A stretch of 56,078 bases of DNA from assembly GCA_014859275.1 (NCBI GenBank), contig JACUUO010000003.1, forward strand, positions 1 to 56,078. The letters are read 5' to 3'. The position numbers were made by a program, and so were the translations under genes. Shown here one piece after another: positions 34,198 to 42,436 of the stretch; position 1 is the stretch's first letter; each line of letters opens with the position of its first letter. Below the pieces are notes generated by a model, which was not told where the DNA came from, made no database searches, and saw only the letters and a program-made list of their open reading frames with translations. The stretch comes from Actinomycetota bacterium. GTDB taxonomy: Bacteria > Actinomycetota > Aquicultoria > Aquicultorales > Aquicultoraceae.

Positions 34198-36294
34198 ATG
34201 AACGTTACAATTAGTGAAGGGACGTCTTTCATCATATCAAATGAGGTTGGGGATATCTCGCCGGGGAAAGAGGCCGGTCTTTACAGCCAGGATACCCGGT
34301 TCCTTAACCGGTATGAGATGTTCATAAATGCCGTTAAGCCGATCGTACTGACCGGAAGACAGGTAGATTATTATTCAGCAGTTCATTACCTGACAAATCC
34401 AGAGATGGATGATATCCTTCCCGATTCGATAAGCATCTCAAGAAAGCGATTTGTTGGGGATGGACTTCATGAAGATTTTGATATCATTAATCACGGCTTA
34501 AGCCCCGTACGCATGGAGCTTCATCTTGAGTTTGATACGGATTTCGCCGATATTTTTGAGGTTAAGGCAGGCCGTCCACCAACCAAGGTAGCCCCCGAAT
34601 TTTTTGTAGACGAAGAGAATAGGATCATATCCTTCAAGCATCAATCCGAAGATTTTTACCGGGAGACCAGGGTAGTCTTTGGCGAACTGCCGAAATTTGA
34701 TAAGAGCAAGAGAGCAGTTAGCTTTAACATAAAACTTGAGCCGGGTCGCCGCTGGCATACCTGCATCGATTTTTTAACGCTTGCGGCTCCAGAGGTCATC
34801 AGACCTAAGTATACCTGTGCGTCTTTTGGTATGGTCAGTGGCTACAAGCCTGGATATCAAGCAGATTGGATACGGAAGTCCGCTAAATTATTTACCGACT
34901 ATGATGCATTACAGCATGCTTATGGGCAGAGCCTACTGGATATGGTGGCTCTCCGCCTAAAAGAACCCGAATTCGCCAAGATAGGCATTGTTCTCGCGGC
35001 GGGCATTCCGTGGTACGTTGCCTGCTTCGGGCGAGATAGCCTAATAACTGCCTACCAGACCCTACCCTTCATTCCAGACGTTGCTGTCGGCACCCTTAGA
35101 AAACTGGCCAGATACCAGGGTCTCGAGGTGAATCCTTATAACGAGGAGGAGCCAGGTAAGATATTGCATGAGATAAGGTGGGGTAGGCTGGCAACGACCG
35201 GAAAAATCCCGCACAAGCGCTATTACGGAACGGTTGATGCGACCCCGCTCTTTATTATTCTCCTCTCTGAGGTGTATAAATGGACTGCAGATAGAGCGAT
35301 GATCGAAGAGCTTAAAGAGCCACTGCTAAAAGCTCTTGAGTGGATTGATCTGTATGGGGATAAAGATAAGGATGGCTACGTTGAGTATAAGAGAATGAGC
35401 GATAGAGGTATCGAAAATCAGGGGTGGAAGGACTCATGGGACTCAGTGAGATTTGCCGATGGAAGGTTTCCCGAGCCCCCTATTGCCATGTGCGAGGTAC
35501 AGGGCTATGTTTACATGGCAAAATTAGGAGCTGCTGAGCTCTTAGATGTCCTCGGTGAGGGCAAAAGGGCCGATGGGCTAAGAAGTGAAGCGGCCGAGCT
35601 AAAGAAGAACTTTAACCGCGACTTTTGGATGGAGGGGGCGGGGTACTTTGCCGAAGCGCTCGATAAAGACAAAAATCAGATCGATGCGATAACCTCTAAT
35701 CCAGGGCACCTTCTCTGGTCCGGTATCATTGATGAAGGGAAGGCAGATAGTGTAAGAGACTGGCTGTTCTCTCCGGATATGTTCTCTGGCTGGGGTATTC
35801 GCACCATGAGCTCGCGCATGCAAGCATACAATCCAATAAGTTACCATAATGGAAGCATATGGCCCCATGATAACTCGATAATAGCAATGGGTCTTATGAA
35901 CTACGGTTTTTATAAAGAAGGCTTGAGGGTTATTGATTCTATTCTCGATGCTGGCCAGTACTTTAGTTATCAGCGCCTTCCTGAGCTATTTTGCGGTTTT
36001 GATCGGAAATCCTCCGTAGTGCCGATAGAATATCCTACGAGCAGTAGTCCTCAGGCCTGGGCATCCGGAGCATCAATGCTGATGCTCAAAGCGGTCTTGG
36101 GTATGAGGGCAAAAGCGGATCAGAAATTGCTCATCCTTAAACCCAGGCTACCCCTTGAAATCTATAGAATACACCTCGCCGGGATGAGAATTGGCGATAG
36201 CTATATCAGCTTCGAGGTTCTTAAAGAGCGAGGCGAAATCGAGTTGAACATAACCGAAAATCCAGGTTCTTTTAAGATAAAGCTCGAGAGGTAG
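34198..36294 (+). CDS. amylo-alpha-1,6-glucosidase / glycogen-debranching-type protein
   Basis: 698 residues, ATG 34198 with AAGGGG upstream. An N-terminal beta-rich GDE_N-like domain (about 5-220; GLYSQDTRFLNRYE, RKRFVGDGLHED) precedes an (alpha/alpha)6 catalytic barrel (about 250-680). Barrel landmarks include YVACFGRDSLITAYQ, DGYVEYKR, ENQGWKDSWDS and SYHNGSIWPHDN, typical of the MGH1-like/GH15-like debranching family. It probably trims alpha-1,6 branches of glycogen or acts on related glucosides in the cytoplasm. No signal peptide. It is monocistronic. Confidence 0.88.
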   Translation: MNVTISEGTSFIISNEVGDISPGKEAGLYSQDTRFLNRYEMFINAVKPIVLTGRQVDYYSAVHYLTNPEMDDILPDSISISRKRFVGDGLHEDFDIINHGLSPVRMELHLEFDTDFADIFEVKAGRPPTKVAPEFFVDEENRIISFKHQSEDFYRETRVVFGELPKFDKSKRAVSFNIKLEPGRRWHTCIDFLTLAAPEVIRPKYTCASFGMVSGYKPGYQADWIRKSAKLFTDYDALQHAYGQSLLDMVALRLKEPEFAKIGIVLAAGIPWYVACFGRDSLITAYQTLPFIPDVAVGTLRKLARYQGLEVNPYNEEEPGKILHEIRWGRLATTGKIPHKRYYGTVDATPLFIILLSEVYKWTADRAMIEELKEPLLKALEWIDLYGDKDKDGYVEYKRMSDRGIENQGWKDSWDSVRFADGRFPEPPIAMCEVQGYVYMAKLGAAELLDVLGEGKRADGLRSEAAELKKNFNRDFWMEGAGYFAEALDKDKNQIDAITSNPGHLLWSGIIDEGKADSVRDWLFSPDMFSGWGIRTMSSRMQAYNPISYHNGSIWPHDNSIIAMGLMNYGFYKEGLRVIDSILDAGQYFSYQRLPELFCGFDRKSSVVPIEYPTSSSPQAWASGASMLMLKAVLGMRAKADQKLLILKPRLPLEIYRIHLAGMRIGDSYISFEVLKERGEIELNITENPGSFKIKLER

Positions 36295-36554
36295 CGGGTA
36301 AGTATCGGGATAAATATCGGCGACATTACCTCAGACGGTCACGGGGATAAACCATGAATTTGGCTACTCACCGAAATTAAACATGGGATAATGAAATTCT
36401 TGTGAGGGTTCTCCAGGTGAATATAGGTGAGAAGAGTGAATACCTTGCCCGCGCTTAGTTTTGGGCAATCTGGCAGATCCATGCATATTTCTGTCCCGCA
36501 GGGGAATATCCTTCCTGTAATATCCGAAAACCGAGTTCTAATGGAGGTATTCCT

Positions 36555-36956
36555 ATGGCAACGAGAAAAGAGATCTTTGATGAGATGGAGCGGATGCTCG
36601 GACGGGTCCCATCTTGGATGATGACTATGCCGGATCCGGTCCTCGAGTCCGATTGGAACACGATGAAAGCCATCGAACTTAGGGATACAAACATCCCTAA
36701 AATGCATAAGCACTTAATTGGGGTTGGGGTGGCCGCTGCCAATAGCTGCATGCATACATCACTCTGGCATGGGATGATGGCGATGGCCTTCGGTGCAACT
36801 GATACGCAGATAGATGAGGCATTATTAATGGCCAGAATCACCTCTGGATGGAGCGCTTACCTTGAAGGTTCAATGGTTAATATGGAAGATTTCACCAGGG
36901 AAGCGACCGAGATCGGACAGTATGTTAGGGACCAGCAGGCTAAAAAGGCAGCCTAG
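36555..36956 (+). CDS. carboxymuconolactone-decarboxylase/AhpD-like protein
   Basis: 133 residues, ATG 36555 with ATGGAGG upstream. The all-helical CMD fold is indicated by AAANSCMHTSLWHGMMAMAFGATDTQIDEALLMAR. The redox CxxC of AhpD appears as CMHT here: the first Cys and the partner His are kept, the second Cys is Thr. It may be a one-cysteine peroxidase partner or an enzyme of different function. A hairpin terminator follows at 36999. Confidence 0.8.
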   Translation: MATRKEIFDEMERMLGRVPSWMMTMPDPVLESDWNTMKAIELRDTNIPKMHKHLIGVGVAAANSCMHTSLWHGMMAMAFGATDTQIDEALLMARITSGWSAYLEGSMVNMEDFTREATEIGQYVRDQQAKKAA

Positions 36957-36998
36957 GAGAGATTTCTTGCACTCAATTCGACCTTTAAACTGTATTAG

Positions 36999-37022
36999 AG
37001 ACCAGGCTAAACAGCCTGGTCT
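36999..37022 (+). terminator. hairpin after the CMD gene
   Basis: AGACCAGGCT and AGCCTGGTCT pair perfectly around AAAC. Only short T stretches follow, so termination may be partial. Confidence 0.65.
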
Positions 37023-37152
37023 GTCTATATTCGATAGGTTGAACAGAAATAACTAATGCATTGATGTTAGGACCGGTAGTTCGCTTAAGTGTGGATAACT
37101 TAGCGTACGGATTATCAGCAAGCTTAAAGGATTAGCTAATGGAGGGGTTTAA

Positions 37153-37404
37153 ATGGCAATACTTCCTAAGGCCAAAGAAGAACCTTTTGAAGAACCGCTA
37201 GAAGAAGAGGTCGAAGAGACGAGGTATATGGACGAAGGACCGGCTGAAAGAAAGAAGGGCAAGACTGAGGAGTCCGAGACCGCATATATGGGCGAGCCTG
37301 AGGAGCACAAAGAGCCTAAACATGAAAAGGAATACAGAAGGGGCGGCCCTTATAGGGGTAGGAAGGCCACACTTCAAACACGTAAGAGAGGAAAGAAGAA
37401 GTAG
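37153..37404 (+). CDS. small charged low-complexity protein
   Basis: 83 residues, ATG 37153 with an excellent ATGGAGGGG upstream. The N-terminal 60 residues are Glu/Lys-rich with two similar (R/A)YM(D/G)E repeats; the C-terminal 25 are very basic (RGGPYRGRKA, KRGKKK). It is probably disordered and may bind nucleic acid. No family recognised; coding is supported by the strong ribosome site and clean frame. Confidence 0.65.
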   Translation: MAILPKAKEEPFEEPLEEEVEETRYMDEGPAERKKGKTEESETAYMGEPEEHKEPKHEKEYRRGGPYRGRKATLQTRKRGKKK

Positions 37405-37637
37405 CTAGAGGAACATAGGGGTATTACACATTGTTGATGGCTTATCGCCAAAGACAATGCAATAGTAGGGTTAGGACTTTAGTTTATTCTAGTGCATATG
37501 ATATAGTGTTTAGGATGAAGCATGCAGGCGTAAACGGGGCTGATGTTACTTCTACTTAATTACGCTATCATTTCTTGTGCATGGCGCTTACACACCATCA
37601 ACTTTGGATTTATGGATAATCCTGAGGCCGGTGCATT

Positions 37638-39962
37638 ATGTTGGTCGAAAAGAACTTCTTCGAACCTGCTGAAAGAACCTATGCGAAGATGCTATCTTCG
37701 TTAATCGAATCTGCCCGTGTACTCAGTGGTAAGCTATCCCTCGATGAATTGGGGTATGCTGTAATCTTTGAGGTCAGACGGATTTTTGATGCTAAGGCGG
37801 CCTGGGTATTGCTCTACGATTCAATGGATGATCGGCTTAAGATGCACTGCTACTGGGGTCCCGATGAAGAGGCGTTCAGAGATATGGTAATCCGGCCTGG
37901 GGTGGGTATTTCGGGGGGAGTTTTCTTAACACAGCGACCGGAAGTAATTCTGGCGTCAGGCAAACACCCGGCTTCGATGTTTCGCAAAAAAGCTCTGAGT
38001 GCCGATATCCCCGCAATTGCGACGTATCCACTTACGGTCGGTGAAAAGAAAATTGGGGTTTTCGGTATATCTTCAGAGAAGATCGCTACAGGTGAGAACC
38101 TAGAGGGCGATATTGACCCGGTTTTGGCCTTCGTGAAACAGACCGCAATCGCATTCGAGAATGCGATGCTTTTTGAGGAGAAGAAAAAATCGGAGCGCGA
38201 ACTCAAGAGCAGCGTCAAAAGTCTGCAGATGCTAAACGAGATTGGCATCGACCTTGACTTATCGGCAATTATCCGGAAAGTTGCTCGATATACAGCCGAG
38301 ATTTTAGATGCTGATGCTGCAGTTATTAACCTTGGTAATGAAAAAGGAACGGCTATCGACTCAGTTTATCTCTATAATATGCCCCCCGAAACAGAAGAGA
38401 TATTGTTGACAAGACAGACTATTGCTCGCGCTGTATTTAAAAACCCGCGTCGAATACTGATAAATAACTATCCAAGCTATCCTGAAGCCATTGCCGAGTT
38501 TGTTAAGGCCGGGTTACGCTGTATAATCTTGGTTCCAGTTATTTCAAAGGGTAGTGTGTTGGCAACCCTATCGGCGATTAGTTTTAGTGAAGAAAGGGAG
38601 TTCTCGGAAGATGATTTCGATAAGCTCGAATTCGTAGCCCGCCAGGTAGCGATAGCTATCGAGAATGCGAGGCTTTATTGCGCTCAAATCGAAACCAGGA
38701 AGCGGATGGAGACCTATGCTGATCAACTCAGGCTGCTTAATGAACTTTCGCAGGCCATAATCAGAGAGAAAGAGCCTCAATACATGGCAGATCAATTGGC
38801 CGATGGGGCGCGGATCTTACTTGATTGCACCTCTGCAGCTGTTCTGCTGTATAAAGAAGTAGGAGACGGTAACCCAATGATGTCCTGGTCGGCTGATAGT
38901 AGTGAATCCTGTGAGATAACTAGCACCAGTCTTGATCTCTCGGTTCATGATGGTTTATACAGCGAGATGTCTAGGACGAAGAAGTCAATTCGCCTGGACG
39001 ATGTATCTAGCCATCCACACAGTAGAGGTACCCCCGAGAGGCACCCCGGGCTTCGCGGTCTACTCGGCGCACCACTCCTTGATTCTGAGGGTAATTTTAT
39101 AGGTCAGGTTATGGTTACAAACAAGAAGGATGGCTCGGAGTTTTCAGAAACCGACGAGGAGCTACTTGTCACGCTATGCGCCCAGGTGTCTATAGGGATT
39201 GAAAAGGCCAGGGCGTACGAGAGAGAGCATGGCATAGCGGAAGTACTCCAGCAGGCAATTCTTGATGTTCCGCGAAGCCTGCCCGGGGTAGAGATTGGTA
39301 TCACTTACGAATCGGCAGGAGAAGCTGCGAAGGTAGGCGGGGATTTCTATGATCTCTTTGAGCTCGGTGATGGCAGGATCGGTATTTTAATCGGCGATGT
39401 TTCAGGTAAGGGGCTTGAAGCAGCAACCATTACCTCGATGGTAAAAAGCACTATAAGGGCATTTGCGTACAAAGGTCTTCCTCCTGCATATGTCCTGACT
39501 GAAGCCAACAGGGTTATCTGCGAGCAGCTTAGGCTTGACCAGTTCGTGACCATGGTGTATGGCGCACTTGATCCAAAGAATGGGAAATTGCTAGTAGCCC
39601 GTGCTGGACATCCTGAAGTCGTTATCTGGCGAGAGTCCGGATGCAATATATGCGGAACAGAGAGCAATTTACCGCTTGGTGTTATCACAGAGGTAACCTA
39701 CAAGGAAAATGAGGTCGATCTATCGGTAGGCGATACCTTGATTCTCTACACCGACGGATTAGTCGAGGCGAAATGCGATAATCTGTTTCTTGGAGAGGAT
39801 CGTATGATTGAGGAATTGAACCGGGTTGTTGCGGGCAGAGATCCACAACAAGTTACTCTCGAAATGGTTAACATCGCCAAGGAGTTTACCGGCGGTAGGC
39901 TTCAGGATGACGCAGCTGTAGTCGCATTGAGATTAAGCCTGTGCCAGGTCAATAACATTTAG
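37638..39962 (+). CDS. three-GAF PP2C-type (SpoIIE) phosphatase
   Basis: 774 residues from ATG 37638. Three GAF sensor domains are placed at about 20-175, 195-350 and 375-525, joined by coiled-coil linkers, then a SpoIIE/RsbU-type Ser/Thr phosphatase at about 550-765 (VGGDFYDLFELGDGRIGILIGDVSGKGLEAA, LYTDGLVEAK, DDAAVVALR). It would control an anti-anti-sigma factor, but no such partner is nearby. GAF2 resembles the lone GAF protein encoded on the opposite strand just downstream. The stop codon lies in a 26-bp tandem duplication. Confidence 0.9.
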   Translation: MLVEKNFFEPAERTYAKMLSSLIESARVLSGKLSLDELGYAVIFEVRRIFDAKAAWVLLYDSMDDRLKMHCYWGPDEEAFRDMVIRPGVGISGGVFLTQRPEVILASGKHPASMFRKKALSADIPAIATYPLTVGEKKIGVFGISSEKIATGENLEGDIDPVLAFVKQTAIAFENAMLFEEKKKSERELKSSVKSLQMLNEIGIDLDLSAIIRKVARYTAEILDADAAVINLGNEKGTAIDSVYLYNMPPETEEILLTRQTIARAVFKNPRRILINNYPSYPEAIAEFVKAGLRCIILVPVISKGSVLATLSAISFSEEREFSEDDFDKLEFVARQVAIAIENARLYCAQIETRKRMETYADQLRLLNELSQAIIREKEPQYMADQLADGARILLDCTSAAVLLYKEVGDGNPMMSWSADSSESCEITSTSLDLSVHDGLYSEMSRTKKSIRLDDVSSHPHSRGTPERHPGLRGLLGAPLLDSEGNFIGQVMVTNKKDGSEFSETDEELLVTLCAQVSIGIEKARAYEREHGIAEVLQQAILDVPRSLPGVEIGITYESAGEAAKVGGDFYDLFELGDGRIGILIGDVSGKGLEAATITSMVKSTIRAFAYKGLPPAYVLTEANRVICEQLRLDQFVTMVYGALDPKNGKLLVARAGHPEVVIWRESGCNICGTESNLPLGVITEVTYKENEVDLSVGDTLILYTDGLVEAKCDNLFLGEDRMIEELNRVVAGRDPQQVTLEMVNIAKEFTGGRLQDDAAVVALRLSLCQVNNI

Positions 39963-40000
39963 CTCATAAACTAATCAATAACATCTAGCTCATAAACTAA
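39949..40000. repeat. 26-bp tandem duplication across a stop codon
   Basis: Units at 39949-39974 and 39975-40000 differ at one base. The first contains the last codons and TAG of the phosphatase gene, so the duplication did not alter the protein. Confidence 0.85.
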
Positions 40001-40002
40001 TA

Positions 40003-40494
40003 CTAATGCCCAGCTGTTTTACGTTTCGCCAATTCTAAGAGGGCAATTATTTTTTCAGCATATCGCTCGATCTCCTCGATATCATCCTGTGAAAAATGCC
40101 TTTTCTTATTAATGCTTAGGACAGTAACCGCACCGGCTAATCTTCCCTCTATCAAAACAGAGACACTTGCCACCGATCTTGTACCTATCTGCACCCACGC
40201 GGATACTGCTTTCGAAAAGGATGGATAATCATCGATAATTATAGGCTTTTTGGTCGCCAATACCATCCCGACTACGTCGATGCCTTTTGAGACCGTTAAT
40301 TTCCCCAAATAGTTCACGACATTGTAGAGGGCACAATAACCGATCGATTCATCGTCATTTACCATAGCAAAGCCGGCGGCGTCTGAATTGAGGTGCTTGG
40401 CCATATCTTCCAATATTCTTGCTATCTCGGATTCGAGCTCTTTACATAGGCCTGTTGAGTAGCTCGTAATTAAACCTTTAGGCTTTAGGGCCAT
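40003..40494 (-). CDS. single GAF-domain protein
   Basis: 163 residues from ATG 40494 (MALKPKGLITSYSTG); the frame opens at 40533 but lacks a ribosome site there. A single GAF domain fills most of the protein. IIIDDYPSFSKAVSAWVQIGTRSVASVSVLIEG closely parallels the GAF2 segment ILINNYPSYPEAIAEFVKAGLRCIILVPVISKG in the adjacent phosphatase, so it likely arose from it or senses the same ligand. No output domain. Confidence 0.78.
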   Translation of the reverse strand: MALKPKGLITSYSTGLCKELESEIARILEDMAKHLNSDAAGFAMVNDDESIGYCALYNVVNYLGKLTVSKGIDVVGMVLATKKPIIIDDYPSFSKAVSAWVQIGTRSVASVSVLIEGRLAGAVTVLSINKKRHFSQDDIEEIERYAEKIIALLELAKRKTAGH

Positions 40495-40706
40495 AACACC
40501 ACTGATTCTATACCATGATTGCCAATATTTCAATCTAGCGATATGAGGACTCTATAAAGAGGCTACGCAGGCCAATTCAAGGCTTGTTAAAGGAGTAGAG
40601 TGTGGGGTCTTTATCGGAAACAGAAACACCAAGAAGTTCCACGTACCCAATTGTTACATGCTTCCAGAATCTAAGAACCGGATACTTTTCAGTAGAAGAA
40701 AACAGT

Positions 40707-40731
40707 AGAGCAGCGCCATACGCGCTGCTCT
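40707..40731 (-). terminator. terminator of tRNA-Leu
   Basis: AGAGCAGCG and CGCTGCTCT pair around CCATACG, directly after the tRNA 3' end on the minus strand and followed there by ACTGTTTTCT. Confidence 0.75.
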
Positions 40732-40735
40732 TACG

Positions 40736-40819
40736 TGTCCGAGACTGGACTTGAACCAGCACGGCATTGCTGCCACTAGGCCCTCAACCTAGCGCGTCTA
40801 CCAATTCCGCCACTCGGAC
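40736..40819 (-). tRNA. tRNA-Leu (GAG)
   Basis: 84 nt. The acceptor stem GTCCGAG / CTCGGAC, D-arm GGCGGAATTGGTAGACGC, anticodon loop with GAG, a class II variable arm and the T-arm GGTTCAAGTCC are all present. CCA is not encoded. Its promoter is 48 bp upstream. Confidence 0.95.
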
Positions 40820-40866
40820 TGGTTCTCATCCGTTGGAGAATTTCACTTTAACTTTACGCAGGAGTA

Positions 40867-40894
40867 ATTATATCATTTCGAGATAGCCTGTCAA
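40867..40894 (-). promoter_or_regulatory. promoter of tRNA-Leu
   Basis: TTGACA (complement 40889-40894), a 16-bp spacer and TATAAT (complement 40867-40872). The MITE-like copy begins just upstream at 40911. Confidence 0.8.
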
Positions 40895-40910
40895 CGCGCC
40901 GCAAGGTATT

Positions 40911-41043
40911 TATTCACCATTATCCGAAGCTCAATCGCATTACCAGGGCGAACAGTAAAGGTGACTGCAAAATGCACTCGATCTACTTGCGGTTTTGGAT
41001 GATGCTGAATAGTTAGGCCGCAAGGAAACTATTCACCATTATC
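40911..41043. repeat. MITE-like repeat, copy B
   Basis: Closely similar to 414-515. Left end TATTCACCATTATC at 40911-40924; right inverted end slightly decayed at 40998-41011; an additional intact left-type end at 41030-41043. CCGCAAGG occurs on both sides (near 40900 and 41018), suggesting a nested or duplicated insertion. Confidence 0.7.
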
Positions 41044-41247
41044 TAAAACACCTTAACATAAAGGGTAAATCCCTGTATCGGCCTGGTCTGGGACCGGGCC
41101 CTACATGCCTTGATTATAAAAAGTTTATTATTTTGGATGAGAGTGAGTATGTACGCTAAAACTAATTTGCAAAATTCCGCTGGAGAAATACACTATAACT
41201 TGTTGGCAATACTATTATGAGCTTAATAACTGGGAGGAATTATCGTT

Positions 41248-42330
41248 GTGTTTGGCCTGTTCTCTTTTAAAAACCCAAGATTTCGGTTTATTATAATCGC
41301 GGTATCACTCACGTTTGTCGCCTGCACAGCGCTCATTGGCTACGTGGCTTTGCCGGCGCAGATTAAGCCTTTCGGCATAAAGAACGATGTAATTAAAGCT
41401 CCTACGCTTATCGGGTACGGTGTGATAAAGGCGAGCGAAATTGCAAGGGCTTCCGGTCTGAGAATCGAGGTTGATCGGTGGGTCTCGAGTAAAGATTATC
41501 CTATAAACCATGTAGTTGGCCAAAAACCCCTCCCTAACCAGAAGATAAGGAAGGGAGATAAAGTTATTATCGAGCTAAGCGGCGGTAATACACATAGGGA
41601 TAGTGGCGAAGCACGTGGACAATCTACGGTTACAAGTGAGGACCAAAGGCCACTTCAATCACTACCTGACCAATCATCTAAGTCTTTATCGGGCAGGGTT
41701 GTGGTGATCGATCCCGGTCACCAGCGTCGCGCGAACCTTAAGCGAGAACCGATCGGTCCTGGGGCGACTGAGACAAAAGAGAAGATCCAGGGGGGCACAA
41801 CCGGCATAAAGTCAAAGAGGCCTGAGTACCAGGTCACACTTGAGATTTCAAAAAGGTTAAAATCAGTTCTCGAGTCACATGGCATTAAGGTGGTAATGGT
41901 CAGGGAGACGCACGATGTGAATATCAGCAATGCGGAGCGCGCCGAGGTGGCAAACATCGTTAATGCCGATCTTTTTATTAGGATTCACGCAGACGGCGCC
42001 CTTGACCCACAGAAGAATGGCATCTCAACTCTCTATCCTGCTTTAAATAAGTGGACCGCTCCGATCTATAAGGAAAGCCTCAGGGCGGCGCGCATAGTCC
42101 AGAAGAGCGTGATCGAGACTATCGGACGTAAAGATAATGGCATTATCGGGCGGAATGATATAAGCGGTTTTAACTGGTCTAAAGTTCCGGTAATTCTTGT
42201 TGAGATGGGATTTTTAACCAACCCTGAAGAAGATCTCCTGCTAAACGATACTAAGCATCAGGATCTTCTAGCATCAGGCATCGGTGATGGAATTGTTGAG
42301 CACCTCCGGACCATCGAGGAGAGCCGATAG
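41248..42330 (+). CDS. PASTA-domain N-acetylmuramoyl-L-alanine amidase
   Basis: 360 residues, GTG 41248 with CTGGGAGG upstream. A signal anchor (about 12-35) is followed by one PASTA repeat (about 48-110, APTLIGYGVIKASEIARASGLRIEV), a Ser/Gln linker, and an Amidase_3 domain (about 148-355). Catalytic zinc residues are in VVVIDPGHQ, YQVTLEISKRL and FIRIHADGA, and the last Glu in LVEMGFLTN. It cleaves the peptide from MurNAc in peptidoglycan outside the cell. Confidence 0.92.
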   Translation: MFGLFSFKNPRFRFIIIAVSLTFVACTALIGYVALPAQIKPFGIKNDVIKAPTLIGYGVIKASEIARASGLRIEVDRWVSSKDYPINHVVGQKPLPNQKIRKGDKVIIELSGGNTHRDSGEARGQSTVTSEDQRPLQSLPDQSSKSLSGRVVVIDPGHQRRANLKREPIGPGATETKEKIQGGTTGIKSKRPEYQVTLEISKRLKSVLESHGIKVVMVRETHDVNISNAERAEVANIVNADLFIRIHADGALDPQKNGISTLYPALNKWTAPIYKESLRAARIVQKSVIETIGRKDNGIIGRNDISGFNWSKVPVILVEMGFLTNPEEDLLLNDTKHQDLLASGIGDGIVEHLRTIEESR

Positions 42331-42436
42331 CGATAATCCGTAATCGCCAGCCTCAAGCAGAAGATATGATGCTAGTAAATCGTTTCACGATCGGGTAGAT
42401 AAACAATGTACGGATTGAACTCGATGGAGTGAATCT

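Noticed and set aside
40577-40762. 61-codon minus-strand frame beside tRNA-Leu
   Set aside because: It overlaps the 3' part of tRNA-Leu and its terminator, so it is a chance open frame.
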